From: Planctomycetota bacterium
GTDB lineage: Bacteria; Planctomycetota; Planctomycetia; Pirellulales; Pirellulaceae
Reading direction: 5' to 3'
NCBI GenBank assembly: GCA_029259935.1
Contig: JAJDEH010000375.1
Coordinates: forward strand, 1 to 9,503
Length of the DNA: 9,503 nucleotides
Each line of letters opens with the position of its first letter. Position 1 is the first letter of the stretch. The position numbers and the translations under genes are program-made. Shown here in pieces: positions 1-5,535 of the stretch. Below the pieces are notes generated by a model, which saw only the letters and a list, made by a program, of their open reading frames with translations, had not been told where the DNA came from and searched no databases.

Positions 1-44
1 CCTACATGCCCCGCTCGGTCGTTTTTGTCTTTGTTCCCCCCCCG

Positions 45-67
45 AAAAACCCCCCCATTGTAGGGGG
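45..67 (-). terminator. Probable Rho-independent terminator of the sigma/anti-sigma operon
   Basis: Read on the minus strand, five C (67-63) can pair with five of seven G (56-50) across a 6-nt loop, followed directly by five T (49-45). It lies about 45 nt downstream of the minus-strand stop codon at 112-114, where a terminator for this operon is expected. The stem is short but all G:C. A second C8 run (36-43) lies just beyond it. No gene can be supported in bases 1-111. Confidence 0.55.
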
Positions 68-111
68 CCCGAACAGCGACTCTCGCCGACAAGCGCCGCT
101 CAACGCGCATC

Positions 112-1350
112 TCAGGGAATCAATTTTTGGGCTCCGGCCACTTCCGGAGCCACGTCCGACATTTTCACGGAAAAGTCGGCGTGGATCACTCGATACTTCG
201 TCGAATCGGCCTGCTTGTACCAGAAGATCGCCCGGTCGCCGTCGCCTGGCTTCGCTCCCGCGCCGGCATAGTGCGCGTCGGATTCGGCGGGCTGCGTCAG
301 CGCGAAATTAAAACCGCGAGCGATCCGCACGACCTCTTTCATTTGTTCCGCGGTGGGCCCTTGGTCTTTTGTAATCCCCTGCTTGACCAAGTAGGTCGCG
401 ACATAGCTGGCGATCGCCGCCGGACCGACGCCATCCGGAAACTTGCCGTCGGACGCCTTGCCGCACATGCGCAATGCCGTGATGAAGTCTTGCTCGTTGG
501 GCGGGGAAACGTCGACGTCCGTTTCCACGACTCTGTAGCCTTCCGGAACCGTGACGCTGAACAGCGACTTGTCGAGATCGATCTCGAATTCATAGTTCGT
601 CATCACAATCTTGGTTTCGGGCGGACCGGCGATGACCGCTTCAATACGAACTGGATATTTGGTCCGCGGATCAGCCCACACGGTCATGGGTTGTGAGCCG
701 GTCTTGAATCGAAAACCAACGAGTGTGCGGCCATCAAATTCCTTTTCACCTAGAGACTCGACGTTGGTATCCGAGTCGGCGATTGCCTTGCGAAGCGACT
801 CGCGAACCATGTCGAACTGATTCGCTTGCATTTTTTGTTTTGCGTCTTCCGGAATGTTGACCAGATTGATGACCGTGGCATGCTTGGTGTTGGGATCAAG
901 TCCAACCATCTTGCCAGCCTTCCAATCGGAAACGTTGATCAGCCCATTTATTAGTTCCTGGCGAAAGTGACTGGGTGCCAAGTAGAACGCCTTCATTTTT
1001 CGTGGCGGCTGGCCAATGACCGTGACCGTCATGTCATAGCGGGCCGTTCGCGCATTCATGAAGTTTTCCACCACTTCATCAACGGCAAAGGCGGGCGTAC
1101 TTCCGTTTCGAGCCAGCCAAACCATGCAAATAACGAGAATAGTGGCGGCGGTCCAATGGGGAGCTTTGTATCTCATGAGAATTTTTCCTAGGTCTTTAAG
1201 CCCGCGACGATGGGATCGCGGCGTGGAAACGCTCGCATGCGCGCCCAAGACCCGCGCCTTGAGGCTCTCGCGATGTTCTTCACGCACGGATGTGTCGAGC
1301 GGTAATTGCTCAAACAGGCTCTCCCAGTCGTCGTTGAGGCGGTCGTTCAT
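112..1350 (-). CDS. Membrane-anchored anti-sigma-like protein with LolA-like sensor domain
   Basis: A 412-aa protein encoded directly after the ECF sigma factor, so probably its anti-sigma or sensor partner. Residues 1-60 are charged and presumably cytoplasmic, the expected sigma-binding part. One TM helix lies at about 66-80 (core ILVICMVWLA). Residues ~88-275 read as an exported LolA/outer-membrane-lipoprotein-sorting-like beta domain (AFAVDEVVENFMNARTARYD; later WADPRTKYPVRIEA and the VTVPEGY end). The C-terminal part (~285-400) carries AHYAGAGAKPGDGD, then FWYK and YRVIHADFSV, a pattern I recall from planctomycete proteins of this type. There is no HxxxCxxC zinc motif, and only two cysteines (C75, C296), so it is not a ZAS-type anti-sigma factor. 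The ATG abuts the sigma stop codon (TAA|ATG) and has a GAGGA site 9 nt upstream, indicating translational coupling. The anti-sigma role is inferred from position and topology; the gene itself is certain. Confidence 0.85.
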   Translation of the reverse strand: MNDRLNDDWESLFEQLPLDTSVREEHRESLKARVLGAHASVSTPRSHRRGLKDLGKILMRYKAPHWTAATILVICMVWLARNGSTPAFAVDEVVENFMNARTARYDMTVTVIGQPPRKMKAFYLAPSHFRQELINGLINVSDWKAGKMVGLDPNTKHATVINLVNIPEDAKQKMQANQFDMVRESLRKAIADSDTNVESLGEKEFDGRTLVGFRFKTGSQPMTVWADPRTKYPVRIEAVIAGPPETKIVMTNYEFEIDLDKSLFSVTVPEGYRVVETDVDVSPPNEQDFITALRMCGKASDGKFPDGVGPAAIASYVATYLVKQGITKDQGPTAEQMKEVVRIARGFNFALTQPAESDAHYAGAGAKPGDGDRAIFWYKQADSTKYRVIHADFSVKMSDVAPEVAGAQKLIP

Positions 1351-1968
1351 TTAGTGAGTTCCTCGTGTCGTCCCAGGCGCGGCGCGCCGCGCAGGCTCTG
1401 GATCAAGGAGGCGGTCGCGCAGCTTGTTGAGTGCGCGGCTTAGCGCGACCCGGACGGTACCGGTTTTGATTTCGAGTACCTCCGCGATCTGATCGTGCTT
1501 GAAGCCGGAAAAGAACCGCAGTGAAATGACCGACTGTTCGCGGTCGGACAACTGGCCCAACGCTTGGTAAAGCTCTTCCCAGTCGACGGGAGTTTCGTGG
1601 CAAAGCAACGCAGTGCTTACCGCCGCATCGATGGTCCCCATCCGAGCAGCCGCTTCGAGCAACTCGCGACGGCGAATCGACTGCCGCAAATGGGCGTTGA
1701 TCTCGTTCGTGGCGATGCGAAACAACCATCGGCGAAAGTCCTCGGCACTCGATCCGGAAAAACCGGGAATGCCGACAGCGGCCTTGAGGAAAACTTCGGA
1801 AGTGACATCTTCGGTCAAGGCGCGCGCCAGCAACCGACGCGCGCAGTACGAGAATACAGGCGGGTAGAAGTGGTCAAACAACTGCCCAAACGCGTCTCGG
1901 TTCGATCGGGCAGCTTTTACCACGTCATCCGCCGGATCAGTCCGGCTTGACTTATGGCTATCCGTCAT
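1351..1968 (-). CDS. ECF-type sigma-70 family RNA polymerase sigma factor
   Basis: A 205-aa extracytoplasmic-function sigma factor, which would direct RNA polymerase to a specific promoter set. Sigma region 2 covers about residues 22-97: AFGQLFDHFYPPVFSYCARR, the region 2.2 core LTEDVTSEVFLKA, and the region 2.4-like FRRWLFRIATNEINAHLRQ. A linker (~100-130) leads to sigma region 4 at about 132-187: ELYQALGQLSDREQSVISLR, then a helix-turn-helix with IAEVLEIKTGTVRVALSRAL. There is no region 1 or 3, and the size is normal for ECF proteins. The Pro/Arg-rich last 15 residues are dispensable-looking. It is the first gene of a two-gene operon; its TAA is immediately followed by the ATG of the anti-sigma-like protein. 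The upstream region holds TGTAACAC (2006-1999, minus), which could be an ECF-type -35 for autoregulation, but no convincing -10 was found. Family assignment is firm; regulon unknown. Confidence 0.93.
   Translation of the reverse strand: MTDSHKSSRTDPADDVVKAARSNRDAFGQLFDHFYPPVFSYCARRLLARALTEDVTSEVFLKAAVGIPGFSGSSAEDFRRWLFRIATNEINAHLRQSIRRRELLEAAARMGTIDAAVSTALLCHETPVDWEELYQALGQLSDREQSVISLRFFSGFKHDQIAEVLEIKTGTVRVALSRALNKLRDRLLDPEPARRAAPGTTRGTH
1359..1364 (-). promoter_or_regulatory. Ribosome binding site inside the end of the sigma gene
   Basis: On the minus strand, GAGGAA lies 8-9 nt before the ATG at 1350-1348, within the last codons of the sigma factor gene. It fixes the start of the anti-sigma-like gene and supports coupled translation of the pair. 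Confidence 0.6.
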
Positions 1969-2078
1969 GCTGTAAGAATAAATGCGCGAGTCTGCAAAGT
2001 GTTACACGAAAACGCCGCTATTTCGGCACCCGCGAGAACCACTTGCCAGATCCCGCCCCAGAAGAGGACAATGTAGCC

Positions 2079-2174
2079 ATGAGGCTCTCCGTGTCGGCCA
2101 TCTCTGCATCGGCCCCATCGCGGGGAGGTCCGTTCAAATTTCAATTTCCCCATTTAGACGAGCCAAATAACTGA
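2079..2174 (+). CDS. Possible 31-aa leader ORF overlapping the NYN gene start
   Basis: ATG at 2079 opens a 31-codon frame (begins MRLSVSAISASAPSR, ends LDEPNN) that stops with TGA at 2172-2174. The stop shares its last base with the ATG of the NYN gene (TGATG). An AGAGGA sequence (about 2063-2068) precedes it by roughly 10 nt, whereas the NYN start has no clear Shine-Dalgarno of its own. This geometry fits a translationally coupled leader peptide. No homology is recognised, and a frame this short can occur by chance. Confidence 0.22.
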   Translation: MRLSVSAISASAPSRGGPFKFQFPHLDEPNN

Positions 2175-2944
2175 TGTCGACAGAGCTACTCATTGCGGTC
2201 TTCGTGGATTTTGAGAATCTGGCGATCGGCGTCCGAGATATGAAAATGGGCGACTTCGAGATTCGACTGGTCCTCAAGCGGCTGTTGGAAAAGGGCCGCA
2301 TCGTTTACAAGCGGGCCTACTGTGACTGGCGAAACTACGGCAACGCCGTTCGGGAGTTTCACGCCCAGGGAATCGAACTGATCGATATTCCGCAGAGCAA
2401 GATGAGCGGCAAGAACAGTGCGGACATTCGGATGGTGGTGGATGCGCTCGATCTCTGCTACTCGAAACAGCATATCGACGCCTTCGCCTTGATTTCAGGC
2501 GATAGTGATTTCTCGCCCCTGGTTTCCAAGCTCAAGGAAAACGACAAACGGGTCATCGGTTGCGGGGTCAAGAGTTCCACTTCGGATCTGCTCATCGGCA
2601 ACTGCGACGAGTTCATCTACTACGACGACCTGATTCGAGTGGCAACGAAGAGCCGGCGCGCGCCGAAGAAGGGCACGACTAAGGAAGACAAGAAGGAAGA
2701 AGCCACGGATCAACTGCTGGAAGTGCTGGATTCCATCGAGCAAGACTATGACACGGTTTGGGGTTCGGCGCTTAAGCAGGCCGTTCGCCGCGTCTACCCC
2801 GGATTCAACGAAGGTTACTACGGCTACACAAGTTTCTCCCAACTGCTCAAGGAGATCGCGGCCAAGGGCTTGATCGAACTCGAATACGACGCCGCGCGTG
2901 GCAACTTCCAAGTTCGTAGAAATCAAGATGAAGCCCCGCGCTAA
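2174..2944 (+). CDS. NYN-domain protein with C-terminal OST-HTH/LOTUS-like domain
   Basis: A 256-aa protein. Residues ~5-155 form an NYN domain (PIN-like nuclease fold, LabA/DUF88 group): strand 1 with VFVDFENL (D12, N15), YCDWRNYG (~49-56), NSADIRMVVDALDL (D84, D90), and the hallmark LISGDSDF (107-113; D110, D112), then a KRVIGCG strand and a CDEFIYYDDL end. The acidic cluster D12/D84/D110/D112 expected to bind metal is intact, so it may be an active ribonuclease. A basic/acidic linker (~158-178) leads to a winged-helix-like domain at ~179-250 (LLEVLDSIEQDYDTVWGSAL, then YGYTSFSQLLKEIAAKGLIE), which matches the OST-HTH/LOTUS RNA-binding pattern. Such NYN-LOTUS architectures are common in bacteria, but their substrates are mostly unknown. 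The gene stands alone on its strand, convergent with the membrane protein 45 bp downstream. The ATG was chosen because the domain begins only a few residues later. Confidence 0.92.
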   Translation: MSTELLIAVFVDFENLAIGVRDMKMGDFEIRLVLKRLLEKGRIVYKRAYCDWRNYGNAVREFHAQGIELIDIPQSKMSGKNSADIRMVVDALDLCYSKQHIDAFALISGDSDFSPLVSKLKENDKRVIGCGVKSSTSDLLIGNCDEFIYYDDLIRVATKSRRAPKKGTTKEDKKEEATDQLLEVLDSIEQDYDTVWGSALKQAVRRVYPGFNEGYYGYTSFSQLLKEIAAKGLIELEYDAARGNFQVRRNQDEAPR

Positions 2945-2989
2945 GACTCAGTGTCTTCGTCCAGCCTAATCAGCGGCCCCTCGTCCGTC

Positions 2990-3895
2990 CTAGCGCTCTG
3001 CTTCGTCCGATTCATCGACCGAGTTCATCCGGTCCGCGATCCACTGACTTGAGACGAATCGTCGTAACAAGTTTTTCAACGTGCGATGCAATCCGGGAAT
3101 GACGTTCGCGGGGATGCTTTGTGCGGACTCAGCCGAATCGGCCGTTTGGAATCCGCTCCAGGTAAGCGTGATGCCCCACTGATACCTGGCCGCGTCGGCG
3201 TTGACTCGTTCGGCCATTCGCAAGCTCCACAGCAGGCCAAAGCTGTCACGAAAATCGAGCCACAGGCGGTCTTCGTCTTGGCACGTCCGTCGCGAACGAG
3301 GAATGCCGAAGGCGGGCAAGGCGACCGCCATCAAAAGCAGCAGCATTGCCGCGCTGGGACCCCACGAGCCCGTCGTTGGGATTGCAAAGGGCAGGTAGTT
3401 GCCAAGCAGAATCAGTTGGGCCGCCAGCACCAACAGCGCCGAGGGCCAGAATCGGGTCGGCAGAAAGTTGAACAGGCCAATCATGATCATGCCCAACAAG
3501 AACCAAGACCGCATGGTTTGCACCTCCAGCGGCTGACCTGGCTTTAAGATCAGTTGTTCCAACGCCGGCAAGGCCAGAATCGCCCACAGGGAAATCACAA
3601 TCAATTGCCATGGCTTGTCTTGGGGACGCTTGGCACCGAGTGTCGTCATGACTGGGCAAAACGTCGTTGCCGCGGCCGCGAACCGAAGTCCTTCAACCCA
3701 GTTGGCCGACGCATCGGCTTGGAAATATGCGAGGATGCATTCCGTTACCCCAATCGCGCCAATCGACAAGACGGACCAAAGCCAGGGAATCGACAACGTC
3801 GTTGCGAAGATCATGCGACGACGCCACAGCAAGAGCAGAATTCCCGCCGCGCCGAGCACCCCAGGTAGAATCGCAACTCCAGACTCCCACCTCAT
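2990..3895 (-). CDS. Seven-TM integral membrane protein of unknown function
   Basis: A 301-aa protein. Hydrophobic segments at about 6-23, 33-57, 67-86, 96-116, 128-145, 149-171 and 179-199 suggest seven membrane helices. A soluble tail of about 100 residues follows, with a Trp/Arg-rich conserved-looking stretch (DRLWLDFRDSFGLLWSLRMA, 209-228, then ERVNADAARYQWGITLTWSGF) and a basic amphipathic segment near 270-290. I recognise no catalytic or transport motif and assign no function; it resembles lineage-restricted planctomycete membrane proteins. The ATG (3895-3893) has a GAGAAG-like site a few bases upstream on the minus strand. It is a single gene, convergent with the NYN gene with a 45-bp gap and no obvious terminator between them. 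The upstream region holds an 8-bp inverted repeat (3926-3950) that would fall in the leader or promoter. Confidence 0.82.
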   Translation of the reverse strand: MRWESGVAILPGVLGAAGILLLLWRRRMIFATTLSIPWLWSVLSIGAIGVTECILAYFQADASANWVEGLRFAAAATTFCPVMTTLGAKRPQDKPWQLIVISLWAILALPALEQLILKPGQPLEVQTMRSWFLLGMIMIGLFNFLPTRFWPSALLVLAAQLILLGNYLPFAIPTTGSWGPSAAMLLLLMAVALPAFGIPRSRRTCQDEDRLWLDFRDSFGLLWSLRMAERVNADAARYQWGITLTWSGFQTADSAESAQSIPANVIPGLHRTLKNLLRRFVSSQWIADRMNSVDESDEAER

Positions 3896-3925
3896 GACTC
3901 AACTTCTCGCCCTAATCCGCACGGG

Positions 3926-3950
3926 CAGGCAACTTGAACTAGGTTGCCTG
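3926..3950. repeat. 8-bp perfect inverted repeat upstream of the membrane gene
   Basis: CAGGCAAC (3926-3933) and GTTGCCTG (3943-3950) flank a 9-nt loop. An A7 run (3954-3960) follows on the plus strand, so on the minus strand the T run comes before the hairpin and it cannot be a terminator for minus transcription. Its place about 30-55 bp before the minus-strand ATG suits a leader hairpin or operator. Confidence 0.4.
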
Positions 3951-4109
3951 TTGAAAAAAATCAACGTCCGGCCAAGCGTTCGATCTTATCACCAAACCGT
4001 TCTCTCACAAGAGGATAGGTCATCGAGTGTAGGCAAACGATCGCGCGGTAGACTTTGCGGAATGGGAAAAAGTCAACGGTTGCGTTTGCTCAACACGTAT
4101 CCATGAGGC

Positions 4110-4129
4110 ATGTTTCCAAAGCGAAACAT
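4110..4129. repeat. 7-bp perfect inverted repeat upstream of the Cys-rich gene
   Basis: ATGTTTC (4110-4116) and GAAACAT (4123-4129) flank a 6-nt spacer. The 20-bp dyad lies about 125 bp before the Cys-rich gene start. It has the size of a repressor operator, but no regulator is recognised. Confidence 0.3.
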
Positions 4130-4240
4130 TTCCATAAGTGACACGAAGAGCCACCACTCACGGATTCACCCGTGATGGATGTAGTTCAGGTTACTACGAC
4201 CGGCTGGCTCTTTGTGTTTCTTGCGATTCACCCATTGCAC

Positions 4241-4245
4241 CGGAG
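4241..4245 (+). promoter_or_regulatory. Ribosome binding site deciding the start of the Cys-rich protein
   Basis: CGGAG lies 7 nt before ATG 4253. The longer in-frame option (GTG 4172 / ATG 4175) has no ribosome binding site and would bury the signal peptide behind 27 residues. Confidence 0.65.
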
Positions 4246-4252
4246 TGATGTC

Positions 4253-5056
4253 ATGAGGTCCTCAAGTATCGCCATCATCGCAGCTTGGCTGGCTAGTCTG
4301 CCGGTCGTGCATGCCAATGAATTCGCCAATGAATTCCACGCCGCGTCCGGGCCGCATCTTCATTCCCAACAGGCGGCCGGATGTGGTTGGTCGCCAACTT
4401 GCTGCGAGCCGGTGCCACACCGGGCGATGCATCTGTGGCAGAGCTATTGTCATCCACCTTGTGTCGCCGCGCCACCAGCACACGTTTGCCCTCCGACTCA
4501 GTGCTGCCCGCCGGAACCTTGCTGCCCGCCCGAAGCTTGCTGCCAGCCTGCTCTGCCCGTCCAGGATTGTGGCTGTGGTCCTTGCCACGAATGTGCCCCC
4601 TGGCCCTCGTTGTTCCATCGTCTCTTTTACTCGCACCGACACGGAGCGGGATGGCGCGGCCTGGGATTCGGCCAGCGACCCTGCGGCCTACCCGCGCCTT
4701 GTGGTTGTGAAGTGGGCTCGTGCGGCGACGGCAACTGCGGCCTTGGCGTGCATCAATTAGGCGAACCGGGCTTCCAGTCGTGGACCGGGGCAGGGTCGTC
4801 GCAAGAGATTCCCATGCAGCCCGTCATGGAGACGAACGAGCGAGACGGCCGCGTCCCCATGGCCCCCGAATCGGCGCTGGATTCCCTAGACATGGGTCCC
4901 CTGGGAGCCCCCAACGAAAACACGCCGGCACCGGAATCACCGAACAACGTTGAGGGTTCTGAATCGAGCCAGAGTCCCCTGCAACTGGATTTTCAAGATC
5001 GGTCGGCTGTCCGCACGATGCGACGCGATCACAACCAGTTCATTCCAACCAACTAG
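4253..5056 (+). CDS. Secreted cysteine/proline-rich protein, unknown function
   Basis: A 267-aa protein from ATG 4253. Residues 1-21 form a typical signal peptide (MRSSSIAIIAAWLASLPVVHA) with an AxA-like VHA|NE cleavage site, so the product should leave the cytoplasm. Residues ~44-165 hold 21 cysteines, many in pairs next to prolines: TCCEP, YCHPPC, then a repeated CCPPExCC block, DCGCGPCHEC, and later PCGCEVGSCGDGNCG. Histidines are frequent (about 10 before residue 140). The last ~100 residues have no cysteine, are polar and acidic, rich in Ser, Pro, Asn and Glu, and look disordered. Similar small Cys/Pro-rich exported proteins are frequent in planctomycetes, where cross-linked cell-surface or wall-like proteins and metal binding have been suggested; which applies here cannot be told. 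It is a single gene with its own terminator at 5153-5185. A GTG/ATG start at 4172/4175 is possible but disfavoured. Confidence 0.8.
   Translation: MRSSSIAIIAAWLASLPVVHANEFANEFHAASGPHLHSQQAAGCGWSPTCCEPVPHRAMHLWQSYCHPPCVAAPPAHVCPPTQCCPPEPCCPPEACCQPALPVQDCGCGPCHECAPWPSLFHRLFYSHRHGAGWRGLGFGQRPCGLPAPCGCEVGSCGDGNCGLGVHQLGEPGFQSWTGAGSSQEIPMQPVMETNERDGRVPMAPESALDSLDMGPLGAPNENTPAPESPNNVEGSESSQSPLQLDFQDRSAVRTMRRDHNQFIPTN
4316..4339 (+). repeat. 12-bp imperfect tandem duplication at the signal-peptide cleavage site
   Basis: AATGAATTCGCC is followed by AATGAATTCCAC, encoding NEFA then NEFH just after the predicted cleavage point. It looks like a replication-slippage duplication at the mature N-terminus. 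Confidence 0.5.
4502..4549 (+). repeat. 18-bp coding tandem repeat (CCPPExCC block)
   Basis: TGCTGCCCGCCGGAACCT (4502-4519) is followed by TGCTGCCCGCCCGAAGCT (4520-4537), and a partial third copy starts TGCTGCCAGCC. Each unit encodes CCPPE plus one residue, so the Cys pairs are spaced by six residues. The unit explains how the cysteine-rich block expanded. Confidence 0.7.
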
Positions 5057-5151
5057 TTCTCCGCCACGGGGTGGTGCAAAAATTCCTCCAATTGTCGTCG
5101 GAAACTCAGTCGGGACGGGGAGTATCGGCTGAGCAACCGGCGGCGATGAAC

Positions 5152-5185
5152 AACGGGCAAGTTCCTTGAGAACTTGCCCGTTTTT
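5152..5185 (+). terminator. Strong Rho-independent terminator of the Cys-rich gene
   Basis: A perfect 12-bp stem (ACGGGCAAGTTC, 5153-5164, with its complement at 5170-5181) encloses a 5-nt loop and runs into TTTTT (5181-5185). An extra A-T pair (5152/5182) can extend it. It lies about 100 nt after the TAG stop at 5054-5056. On the minus strand only a weak T-rich sequence follows, so it acts mainly on plus-strand transcripts. Confidence 0.9.
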
Positions 5186-5207
5186 GCATGCGCGGACGGC
5201 GGTGATT

Positions 5208-5233
5208 CCAGACAGTGATCCCAGACGGTGATC
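5208..5233 (+). repeat. 13-bp tandem direct repeat
   Basis: CCAGACAGTGATC (5208-5220) is followed without a gap by CCAGACGGTGATC (5221-5233), one mismatch. A weaker third relative (GACGGCGGTGATT) precedes it at about 5195-5207. The function is unknown; it may be a slippage product. Confidence 0.55.
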
Positions 5234-5360
5234 CCAATGGAACCACAGCTCCGCGGCAGCAAGAAAAATGCTGGCTAGGCAAGTTGTAACACCGGGCGAC
5301 GAACGACTGGGAAAAACCTCAAAATCCTCTAGAGAGTCTTCCCCCCATTTGCCGATACAT

Positions 5361-5457
5361 TAACTACAACAGACCGGGAGGGCGGGACAACTGGATGTCC
5401 CGTTTCAGGATAGAGGTCATGATATGACGACGGAGCGACGTATCATGACCTTTTTTT
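5361..5457 (+). ncRNA. Candidate small RNA: two hairpins, the second a terminator
   Basis: After the Cys-rich gene has already been terminated, a second structured element appears on the plus strand. Hairpin 1 is CGGGACA (5383-5389) paired with TGTCCCG (5396-5402) over a 6-nt loop. Hairpin 2 is an 11-bp stem (5414-5424 with 5441-5451) over a 16-nt loop, followed by T7. No protein-coding frame of any credibility lies between the two terminators. The 5' end given here is a guess: a TACATT at 5356-5361 could be a -10, but there is no clear -35. I do not recognise an Rfam family. The alternatives are a backup terminator for read-through, or the remains of a lost gene's 3' end. Confidence 0.35.
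5414..5457 (+). terminator. Second strong Rho-independent terminator, plus strand
   Basis: AGGTCATGATA (5414-5424) pairs perfectly with TATCATGACCT (5441-5451). The loop is 16 nt (TGACGACGGAGCGACG) and T7 spans 5451-5457. The polarity is plus-strand only: on the minus strand the sequence after the stem is not T-rich, so it does not serve the NagB-LmbE gene that ends at 5536. Confidence 0.8.
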
Positions 5458-5506
5458 ATGCGCGCACCTCATAAACGCGTTTCTGCCCGCTGCCCGCGCC
5501 ACGCAT

Positions 5507-5535
5507 GTCGCGTCCGTTTCGACGGACTTCGCGAC
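5507..5535. other. Hairpin directly after the NagB-LmbE stop codon
   Basis: GTCGC (5507-5511) and GTCCGT (5512-5517) pair with ACGGAC (5522-5527) and GCGAC (5531-5535), with a 3-nt bulge and a TTCG loop on the plus strand (CGAA on the minus). On the minus strand it starts immediately after the TAG codon. It lacks a T run on either side, so it is either a poor terminator or a 3'-end-stabilising hairpin. Confidence 0.4.

Larger units (their letters stand above)
3896..4252. other. Divergent intergenic region without a supportable gene
   Basis: These 357 bp separate the minus-strand membrane protein from the plus-strand Cys-rich protein and should hold both promoters. I see no credible -35/-10 pair. 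Three short inverted repeats are present: 3926-3950 (8-bp arms), 4110-4129 (7-bp arms) and 4158-4175 (6-bp arms, TCACGG/CCGTGA). A plus-strand frame running in from 3615 to 4106 is a shadow of the membrane gene, not a gene. Confidence 0.6.

Noticed and set aside
36..56. C8 and C7 runs as a phase-variable tract
   Set aside because: Outside any gene; the second run is better explained as an arm of the operon terminator.
127..696. 189-codon plus-strand frame
   Set aside because: Antisense shadow of the anti-sigma-like gene.
4172..4252. N-terminal extension of the Cys-rich protein from GTG 4172 / ATG 4175
   Set aside because: No ribosome binding site; the internal ATG 4253 has CGGAG at 7 nt and begins a clean signal peptide.
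5383..5457. Two-hairpin element as a mini-ykkC/guanidine-type riboswitch
   Set aside because: Only the second loop contains ACGA/ACGG sequences, the first loop (ACTGGA) does not, and no plus-strand gene follows to be regulated.
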